A DNA stretch of 12,544 nt. It comes from an uncultured Bacteroidota bacterium (GTDB taxonomy: Bacteria; Bacteroidota; Bacteroidia; Chitinophagales; Chitinophagaceae). The notes under the pieces were generated by a model. It did not search any database. It was not told the DNA's origin and saw only the letters and a list, made by a program, of their open reading frames with translations. The position numbers were made by a program, and so were the translations under genes. Shown here piece by piece: positions 1 to 5,997 of the stretch (position 1 is its first letter; the number at the start of each line of letters is the position of its first letter). Location: positions 1 to 12,544 of the forward strand of contig CAIVHI010000047.1 of the NCBI GenBank assembly GCA_903905685.1, read 5' to 3'.

Positions 1-1150
1 CGAAAAGCAAAAGGACTTAAGCAGGATATTGGTGGAAGAATTGAAGGCAATAGGCGTAGCCGATGCCGAGCTTGACGAATTCGGATATGTCTACGCCACA
101 ATTCCGGCAACGACCGAAAAAGATGTTCCCGTCCTTTGCTTCTGCTCCCACGTCGATACTGCACCCGACTGCTCGGGTGCCGATGTAAAGCCGATTCTGC
201 ACCGCAACTATCAAGGTGCCGACATCGTTTTGCCCGACGACCCAAGTATAGTCATCACGACCGCAAACCACCCCTACCTCAAAGAACGAATTGGCGACGA
301 CATCATAACTGCCTCAGGCACCACGCTGCTTGGTGCCGACGACAAAGCAGGTGTAGCCATCATCATGGATTTAGCCGCCTACCTTATTGCTCACCCCGAA
401 ATAAAGCATGGCAAAATCCGCATCCTTTTTACTCCCGACGAAGAAGTGGGGCGCGGCGTGAATGCCGTAAATATGGAAAAACTGGGTGCCGATTTTGGGT
501 ACACCTTGGATGGAAGTGAGCGCGGCCACTTAGAATTTGAAAATTTTTCGGCTGATGCCGCCGTCGTTACCTTCACCGGCATTAGCGCACATCCTGGATA
601 TGCCAAAGGCAAGATGGTGAGTGCCATCAAGGCCGCTTCTACCTTTGTAGCCAAGATGCCATTATCCGAATGGTGCCCCGAAGCTACCGAGGGTAAGGAA
701 GGCTTTGTGCACCCCGTGGCCATGGAAGGCGTACTGGAAAGGGCCGAAGTAAAATTCATAGTGCGCGACTTCGACACTTCGAGGCTCGCCGAACATGAAC
801 GGCGACTCAACGCTTTGGCTCAGAGCGTTAAGGACGAATTTCCCGGCATTCAAGTAACGTTCCTGGTCAAAGAACAGTACCGCAACATGAAGGAGGTTCT
901 GGACCTGCACCCAAGGGTGACGGAATATGCCGCCGAAGCATACCGTGTGGCGGGAATGAACCCCATAAGCATGAGCATTCGTGGCGGTACCGATGGTGCA
1001 CGACTCTCGTTCATGGGTCTGCCCTGCCCCAACCTGTTTACGGGAGAGATGGGGATACATTCCAAAGAAGAATACGTGAGCGTGGGCGACATGGAGAAAG
1101 CGGTTGAAATGATTGCTGCTCTGGCCACCATTTGGGAAGCCCACTCCTAA
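1..1150 (+). CDS. pepT: Peptidase T (tripeptide aminopeptidase), 5' end cut off by window
   Basis: Cytoplasmic zinc aminopeptidase of family M20B that removes the N-terminal residue of tripeptides in peptide turnover. The frame is open to the left edge (first full codon at base 2; 382 residues visible). A TTG at 29 is only an internal codon, because residues before it also align with the family. Comparison with remembered E. coli PepT (408 aa) suggests about 26-28 residues are missing. Counting from base 2, the metal and catalytic motifs are all present: SHVDTAPDCSG (His50, Asp52), GADDKAG (113-114), TPDEEVG (Glu147-Glu148), TLDGS (Asp170), the dimerisation-domain HPG near 197, and the late His353 in GIHSKEEYV. 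The near-invariant block RGGTDGARLSFMGLPCPNLF precedes that His. The gene looks intact and housekeeping. It ends 8 bp before the convergent phosphopantetheinyl transferase and has its own hairpin terminator. A functional link to the peptide synthetase two genes away is possible but unsupported. Confidence 0.96.
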   Translation, partial: EKQKDLSRILVEELKAIGVADAELDEFGYVYATIPATTEKDVPVLCFCSHVDTAPDCSGADVKPILHRNYQGADIVLPDDPSIVITTANHPYLKERIGDDIITASGTTLLGADDKAGVAIIMDLAAYLIAHPEIKHGKIRILFTPDEEVGRGVNAVNMEKLGADFGYTLDGSERGHLEFENFSADAAVVTFTGISAHPGYAKGKMVSAIKAASTFVAKMPLSEWCPEATEGKEGFVHPVAMEGVLERAEVKFIVRDFDTSRLAEHERRLNALAQSVKDEFPGIQVTFLVKEQYRNMKEVLDLHPRVTEYAAEAYRVAGMNPISMSIRGGTDGARLSFMGLPCPNLFTGEMGIHSKEEYVSVGDMEKAVEMIAALATIWEAHS

Positions 1151-1157
1151 GAAACAA

Positions 1158-1820
1158 CTAAACCAAATGCCTTTTTATCATGTCGGTAAAGTCCACGGAT
1201 TTTACCGACATGTTTTTTAGAGGTTCGCTCGATGCAATGGAACAAAAAGCATTGGATGCAAAGAGAAAATCCTTAAAAAAAAATTGCTGCCCCATAAAAG
1301 TTGTCGGGCACTCCAACACGTCGGGCATGTCATGCCCCAAAGCGGTACCCGCGCATTTCAACACCGCCTCCTTGCGCACCCAAAATCGCAGGAAGCACTC
1401 GGTCAAGTTAGGCGACTCATTCAACGCACACACTTCCCGCTCGGTGAGGTAGTCTGCGGCAAAAGCTTCCACGTCCAACAGGGTCGGCACCTCAACATCT
1501 ATACCTACACTTGCCGATTTGGAGAGGACGCAAACTACACACGGAAAAGCGTGGGCAATCGAGAAGTGAAGCCCCCCGGGAATGAAAGGCTTATTTTCGG
1601 ACGAATAGCACAAGTCACTCAAAATTAGTTCTTTACCGTATCCAATCGCACCATGTGCTTCAAGTAGCAACAATTTACCTGCAACCCGTACCAAACGGTC
1701 GTGCTCATTTTTATAATGCTTAATACTTTTCCTCAGTGCATCAGGCAGCACATCCAACAGGCTGTCGGCGGTAAACCCAACAGGCAAGTCTACAATTTCG
1801 GTATGTAGTACAATAAACAT
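1158..1820 (-). CDS. 4'-phosphopantetheinyl transferase (Sfp/HetI-type superfamily)
   Basis: Transfers the phosphopantetheine arm of coenzyme A to a conserved serine of carrier-protein domains, making apo-carriers active. With the ATG at 1820 it has 220 residues, usual for the single-chain, pseudo-dimeric Sfp type. Motifs in order: FSIAH (86-90) for substrate binding, the magnesium motif VGIDVE (105-110, Asp108 and Glu110), and the signature FWVRKEAVLK (146-155, Trp147, Lys150, Glu151, Lys155). The frame extends upstream to an ATG at 1844 and a TTG at 1868, but MFIVLHTE matches a typical family N-terminus best; no Shine-Dalgarno is seen at any of them. It is divergent from the Pls-like synthetase, whose thiolation Ser576 is the obvious client, although it could also serve other carrier proteins in the cell. 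By eye the gene is more A+T-rich than its neighbours. Its last codons contain the pepT terminator hairpin. Confidence 0.92.
   Translation of the reverse strand: MFIVLHTEIVDLPVGFTADSLLDVLPDALRKSIKHYKNEHDRLVRVAGKLLLLEAHGAIGYGKELILSDLCYSSENKPFIPGGLHFSIAHAFPCVVCVLSKSASVGIDVEVPTLLDVEAFAADYLTEREVCALNESPNLTECFLRFWVRKEAVLKCAGTALGHDMPDVLECPTTFMGQQFFFKDFLFASNAFCSIASSEPLKNMSVKSVDFTDMIKRHLV
1179..1218 (+). terminator. Intrinsic terminator of pepT, inside the 3' coding end of the convergent gene
   Basis: A perfect 12-bp inverted repeat (1179-1190 CATGTCGGTAAA with 1201-1212) flanks a 10-base loop that can pair further (TCC with GGA). Six T residues follow at 1213-1218. This is a classic rho-independent terminator for + strand transcripts, 28 bases after the pepT stop. 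On the - strand the arm is followed by ATAAAAAG, with no U-tract, so it should not terminate the opposing gene. The whole element is coding sequence for residues near 204-214 of the phosphopantetheinyl transferase. Confidence 0.8.
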
Positions 1821-1936
1821 ACTATTTATTCGCTTAAAAATCATAGGCGTTACAAAACATGCAACCAACCGTTAAACCAAAGTTCGTATAAATTGGTCAA
1901 TGGAACGTTAATGGTTAATAGCTGGGCGGCAACATT

Positions 1937-4900
1937 TTGCTTCCGGGCCACGGAAAAGTTGTATTTTTCGGTTTTAATTTGAACACGCAGATTTTGGGTG
2001 GAGAGCAAATCAAGGCAAGCATCGTACTAGGAAAATCCTGCCCGGATTTTCTTAGAGAGGAAACCCTTGCCGATATTTTTAGGACGTCTGCGGTAAAACA
2101 TGCTTCAAAAATAGCCTTGATATTCAACGATCAAGAGTTGAGTTATGCCGATATGGACCGCCGCAGCGATGCCATGGCCGGCGTTCTGGCATCTCAAGGC
2201 ATTGGGCGTGGAGACACTGTCGGGATATGGTATCCGCGTAGCTTGGAGCTCCACATTGCCATCCTCGGCATCGTAAAATCGGGTGCCGCATATGTGCCAT
2301 TGGATCGCGACATGCCCGCCGAGCGGGTCATCACGGTGTTGGACGAAGTGGGTGCGAAGGCATACATCAGCCCCGACGTACTTCAGGTCTCCGCAATCAA
2401 GATAGAGGAAGTTTCGGCACAGGGGGCCCTACCCAACACTCCCATTCCGGCCGGCCCCTTACCCGACGACTGGGCATATGTGCTGTATACTTCGGGAAGC
2501 ACCGGCAAGCCCAAGGGCATCCCCATCACGCATCGGCAAATTTGCCAGTTTGTGAGGGCAGAACAAGACGTTATCGGCATTCTGGAATCCGACAAGGTGT
2601 ATCAAGGTATATCGGTATCTTTCGATATGTGGTGCGAGGAAACCTGGATAAGCTATTTCGTAGGAGCCACCATGTGGGTTGCCGATGCAGCCACATCCAA
2701 GTCTATAGACGAGCTCGACGAGGTACTGCGGCGGGAAAAAATATCCGTTCTGCACACCGTTCCCAGTTTACTGGGCGTAATGAATGACGACATACCGGGA
2801 TTGAGGATCGTCAATGCCGGAGGAGAAGCTTGCAGCTCTCTTGTAGTTGCCAGATGGTCGGTACCTTCCCGTAAGTTCTACAACAGCTACGGCCCCACCG
2901 AGACCACAGTAACTGCCACCCTCACTACCCTACTCCCCGGCGACCCCATCACCATAGGTTTGCCATTGCCCAACTACAACCTTGCCGTTGTAGATGCCGA
3001 GCTCAACATATTGCCCATGGGCGAACGCGGAGAATTGGTCATCACCGGTCCCGGAGTGTGCAATGGCTACATTAACCGGCCTGAACTTACGGCACAAAAA
3101 TTCGTTCCTAAGCCCGAGTCCATGGCAGCGGTTCCCGGCGATATGGTGTATCGCACCGGCGATGCAGCCATCATCAATCCCGATGGCTCGGTAGATTTTC
3201 AGGGGCGACTCGATGATCAAATCAAGTTGCGCGGTTACCGCATAGAACTGGGAGAAATTGAAAACCAACTTGCCAAGCTGACCGACATTGCCGCAGTGGC
3301 GGTAGCGGTTAAAAAAGACATCAACGGGGTAGACCATCTGGCCGGCTATGTGGTGAGCGACGACCCGGTGAATATGAATCAAGACAAGATTCGGGAGGAG
3401 CTTGCAAAAGTGCTCCCCGCCTACATGGTGCCCAGCGCCATTGTGTTGCTGTCGCAAATGCCGCGCCTTCCCAGCGGCAAGATAGACAGGAAGTCGCTAC
3501 CCGTGCCCGCCGTACTTTTAGAAAACTCCATCCCCATCGAGGATGAAATCATAGACATTGAGGCTCCATTGGGAGAACGGGTAATCTTGGTTTTGAGGAA
3601 GTTCTTCCCCAACAGGACCATCACTTTGTCGCAAGACTTTTTCACCGACCTTGGGGGGCATTCCCTCTTGGCGGCTGCATTTGTGTCCAAACTGCGTAAG
3701 GAAGGCAACTTCCCGTCGGCATCGCTCAAAGACATCTACCTTATTCGCCCTCTCGATAAGTTGGTAGCTTATTGGGAGTCGAAGCCCAAGGCCGAACCCA
3801 AGGCGAAGCGGGAGTTCAATGCGGTTCCTCCGTCGCGCTACTATTGGTGTTGGCTGGCACAAACCGTCTCCCTGCTGTTTTTTTACGGCATCTTCGCCGT
3901 CCAGATATTCTTCCCCTACTTGGGTTACTACTATGTGGTGTCCGAGACCAAGAACATACCCTACGCCATTGCGGCCGCACTTGTATTCTATTGCTTCATA
4001 CCTCCGTTTCTTGCTGCGCTGAACGTTACCATAAAATGGCTGGTCATCGGCAAAATGAAGGAAGGCGACTACCCGCTTTGGGGAAATTACTACTTCAGGT
4101 GGTGGTTCGTGAAGAGCTTCCAGCGTGTGGTACCCTCCCAGTTTCTAAATGGCACTCCGCTGTATAATGCCTACTTGAAACGGCTTGGCGTGAAGGTATC
4201 GAAAGATGCACAGCTCAGCGCCTTCACCATTGGTGCAGAAGATTTGGTAACCATAGGCAACGATGTGACTATCAGCTCACAAGCCATTTTAAATAATGCA
4301 TTTGTAGAGGATGGAATGCTGAAGTTGCGCAAGATTTCCCTTGGCGATCATGCCTATATCGGCAGCAGTGCCGTGGTGGCCGGCGGTGCCGAGGTGGCCG
4401 ATTGGGGTGAATTGACAGACTTGTCTCACCTGCAAGCCGGCAAAAAAATCAATATCGGAGAGATTTGGCAGGGCAGCCCGGCACAACTTAAGGAGAAGCG
4501 GAATATTGACGATTTACCGGCACCCATGCCCGTAAGCGATACCCGCAGACGTGCCTTCTCCTTGATTTACCTGTTCTCGCTACTCATATTCCCGTTCGTG
4601 ATTTTGATACCGCTGTTGCCCACCATCATCATCATCAACGATTTGGACAACTCCACTCCAGAGTACGACTTCAGTTACCTTATCGTAACTCCGTCATTGG
4701 CATTGAGTTATATCATCGTGTTTGCAATGGTGACCGTGTTGCTCAACCGATTGCTGCTGAGGGGTATCAAACCGGGGCGTTATCCCGTTTACAGCTGGTT
4801 TTATGTCAAGAAGTGGTTCTCAGACCAGCTTATGTCGCTATCCCTCATCGTGCTGCACCCATTGTATGCAACGGTTTACATCTCCTTGCTGTTCAAAGCA

Positions 4901-5947
4901 TTGGGCGCGAAGGTGGGTAAGAATACCGAAATATCCACGGCAAGCAGCGTAACCCACCCCCTGTTGGAAATCGGCAAGGGTGCGTTCGTTGCCGATGCTG
5001 TCACCCTTGGTGAGGCCGACGTGCGGGGCAATGTGTTGATACTGGAAAAAACCACCATCGGCAACAACAGCTTTGTGGGCAACAGTGCCTTGGTGCCGCA
5101 GGGATACCGCCTACCCGGCCGTATGCTGATAGGGGTGCTCTCCACCCCACCCTCTGTAGACCAACTGAACAACTCGAACGCAAAAGATTGGTTCGGCTCG
5201 CCCGCAATAGCCTTGCCGCGTAGGCAGGAAAGCCGAACATTTCCGGCCGAACTCACCTCAAGACCTTCGCCCCACAAGATTCTTGGCCGCAGCTTGGTGG
5301 AGTTTGCCCGCATCATACTGCCCGAAACCACCATATTGATTTGCAGTATCCTCTTCATTGCCTATGGGCACGACTTGGTTATAGAGTATCAATGGTGGAG
5401 CGTGGCTTTGCAACTGCCCTTCTATTACTTGTTCTTCATGGGCGTTCCGGCAATGCTCACTACGGTGGCCCTCAAGTGGCTCACGGTGGGGGTATATAAA
5501 ACCGAACAGAAACCCATGTGGACCTCCAAGGTGTGGCGCAGTGAAGCCATCACATCCACTTACGAAGCCCTGGCGGTACCCTTCCTGCTCGATTTCATGA
5601 AAGGGACGCCGTGGTTGCCCATAATCTTACGATTGTTGGGGGTTAAGGTGGGTAAACGCGTATGGCTCAACACTACCGACATTACCGAATACGACATGGT
5701 GGAAATTGGCGATGACACTGCACTGAATGAGGACTGCGGTCCCCAAACCCACTTGTTTGAAGACCGCATTATGAAGGTGGGGCCCATCAAGATTGGGAAA
5801 CGGTGCAGCATCGGTGCCCGATCCATCATCCTGTACGACAGCGAAATAGGCGACGATGTGCATATCGACTCCCTCTCGCTGGTGATGAAGGGCGAAAATC
5901 TACAGTCGGGCACCGGCTGGACGGGCAGCCCCGTGCGTCCGTCATAA
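1937..5947 (+). CDS. Membrane-bound single-module NRPS of the epsilon-poly-lysine synthetase (Pls) type
   Basis: Predicted to activate one amino acid with ATP, load it on its own carrier domain and join copies without a classical condensation or thioesterase domain. Adenylation domain, about 40-525: LSYADMD (68-74), KSGAAYVPLD (114-123), YTSGSTGKPKG (184-194), FDMWCEE (229-235), NSYGPTE (316-322), YRTGD (405-409), GRLDDQIKLRGYRIELGEIE (423-442), LPAYMVP (493-499), PSGKIDR with Lys515. Thiolation domain, about 545-612: LGGHSL with Ser576. The rest holds six predicted membrane helices in pairs (about 637-665/676-704, 873-900/913-940, 1126-1148/1155-1182), each pair followed by a hexapeptide-repeat, beta-helix-like domain. 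Order, size (1336 aa) and absence of a TE match Streptomyces Pls (about 1319 aa); the C-terminal part belongs to the 'NRPS terminal domain' family (TIGR02353, from memory). Pocket residues hint at a basic amino acid. The start is uncertain: after an in-frame stop at 1919 there is no ATG until residue 73, so TTG 1937 is used; TTG 1979 and 1994 are alternatives. No convincing promoter was found. Confidence 0.93.
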   Translation: MLPGHGKVVFFGFNLNTQILGGEQIKASIVLGKSCPDFLREETLADIFRTSAVKHASKIALIFNDQELSYADMDRRSDAMAGVLASQGIGRGDTVGIWYPRSLELHIAILGIVKSGAAYVPLDRDMPAERVITVLDEVGAKAYISPDVLQVSAIKIEEVSAQGALPNTPIPAGPLPDDWAYVLYTSGSTGKPKGIPITHRQICQFVRAEQDVIGILESDKVYQGISVSFDMWCEETWISYFVGATMWVADAATSKSIDELDEVLRREKISVLHTVPSLLGVMNDDIPGLRIVNAGGEACSSLVVARWSVPSRKFYNSYGPTETTVTATLTTLLPGDPITIGLPLPNYNLAVVDAELNILPMGERGELVITGPGVCNGYINRPELTAQKFVPKPESMAAVPGDMVYRTGDAAIINPDGSVDFQGRLDDQIKLRGYRIELGEIENQLAKLTDIAAVAVAVKKDINGVDHLAGYVVSDDPVNMNQDKIREELAKVLPAYMVPSAIVLLSQMPRLPSGKIDRKSLPVPAVLLENSIPIEDEIIDIEAPLGERVILVLRKFFPNRTITLSQDFFTDLGGHSLLAAAFVSKLRKEGNFPSASLKDIYLIRPLDKLVAYWESKPKAEPKAKREFNAVPPSRYYWCWLAQTVSLLFFYGIFAVQIFFPYLGYYYVVSETKNIPYAIAAALVFYCFIPPFLAALNVTIKWLVIGKMKEGDYPLWGNYYFRWWFVKSFQRVVPSQFLNGTPLYNAYLKRLGVKVSKDAQLSAFTIGAEDLVTIGNDVTISSQAILNNAFVEDGMLKLRKISLGDHAYIGSSAVVAGGAEVADWGELTDLSHLQAGKKINIGEIWQGSPAQLKEKRNIDDLPAPMPVSDTRRRAFSLIYLFSLLIFPFVILIPLLPTIIIINDLDNSTPEYDFSYLIVTPSLALSYIIVFAMVTVLLNRLLLRGIKPGRYPVYSWFYVKKWFSDQLMSLSLIVLHPLYATVYISLLFKALGAKVGKNTEISTASSVTHPLLEIGKGAFVADAVTLGEADVRGNVLILEKTTIGNNSFVGNSALVPQGYRLPGRMLIGVLSTPPSVDQLNNSNAKDWFGSPAIALPRRQESRTFPAELTSRPSPHKILGRSLVEFARIILPETTILICSILFIAYGHDLVIEYQWWSVALQLPFYYLFFMGVPAMLTTVALKWLTVGVYKTEQKPMWTSKVWRSEAITSTYEALAVPFLLDFMKGTPWLPIILRLLGVKVGKRVWLNTTDITEYDMVEIGDDTALNEDCGPQTHLFEDRIMKVGPIKIGKRCSIGARSIILYDSEIGDDVHIDSLSLVMKGENLQSGTGWTGSPVRPS
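3842..5944 (+). repeat. Threefold protein repeat (two membrane helices + hexapeptide domain) in the Pls-like synthetase
   Basis: Residues of about 636-850, 872-1096 and 1118-1336 are diverged copies of one unit. Each has two hydrophobic helices, an amphipathic linker (KWLVIGKMKEGDYPLW, NRLLLRGIKPGRYPVY and KWLTVGVYKTEQKPMW), the turn LKRLGVKV, FKALGAKVGK or LRLLGVKVGK, then hexapeptide-type repeats such as VTIGNDVTIS, LEIGKGAFVA and VEIGDDTALN. The units end in QGSPA, FGSPA or TGSPV. In Pls the matching tandem soluble domains are held to make the isopeptide bonds. The third copy carries the most distinctive conserved residues (ALNEDCGPQTHLFEDRIMK, 1262-1280), so it may be a main functional site; that is inference. 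Confidence 0.85.
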
Positions 5948-5955
5948 GCTATATA

Positions 5956-5997
5956 GGCAGGAATTTCAGGCATATGTACTCACCTGAAATTCCTGCC
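5956..5997. terminator. Perfect 15-bp hairpin between convergent synthetase and dnaE2 (probable bidirectional transcription stop)
   Basis: Bases 5956-5970 (GGCAGGAATTTCAGG) are exactly complementary to 5983-5997, with a 12-base loop. It starts 8 bases after the synthetase stop codon, and its right arm is the last codons of dnaE2 (the GRNFR end). Neither side has a T-tract, so it is not a textbook intrinsic terminator. It may act as a bidirectional transcription barrier or 3'-end stabiliser. Structure is seen; role is inferred. Confidence 0.6.

Noticed and set aside
29..1150. Start of peptidase T at the TTG at 29
   Set aside because: The frame is open upstream to the window edge and those residues align with the PepT N-terminal region, so the gene is truncated by the window rather than starting there.
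1850..1896. Promoters for the transferase and synthetase (ATGTTTTG near 1860 on the - strand; TAAATTGG at 1889-1896 on the + strand)
   Set aside because: The - strand match has two mismatches and a 17-base spacer to TTTG; the + strand match has no -33 TTG at the right distance. Neither is strong enough to annotate.
1..5947. pepT as a dedicated product-trimming or immunity gene for the Pls-like system
   Set aside because: All its motifs are those of ordinary cytoplasmic peptidase T, it is on a separate transcript with its own terminator, and known poly-lysine-degrading enzymes belong to other families.
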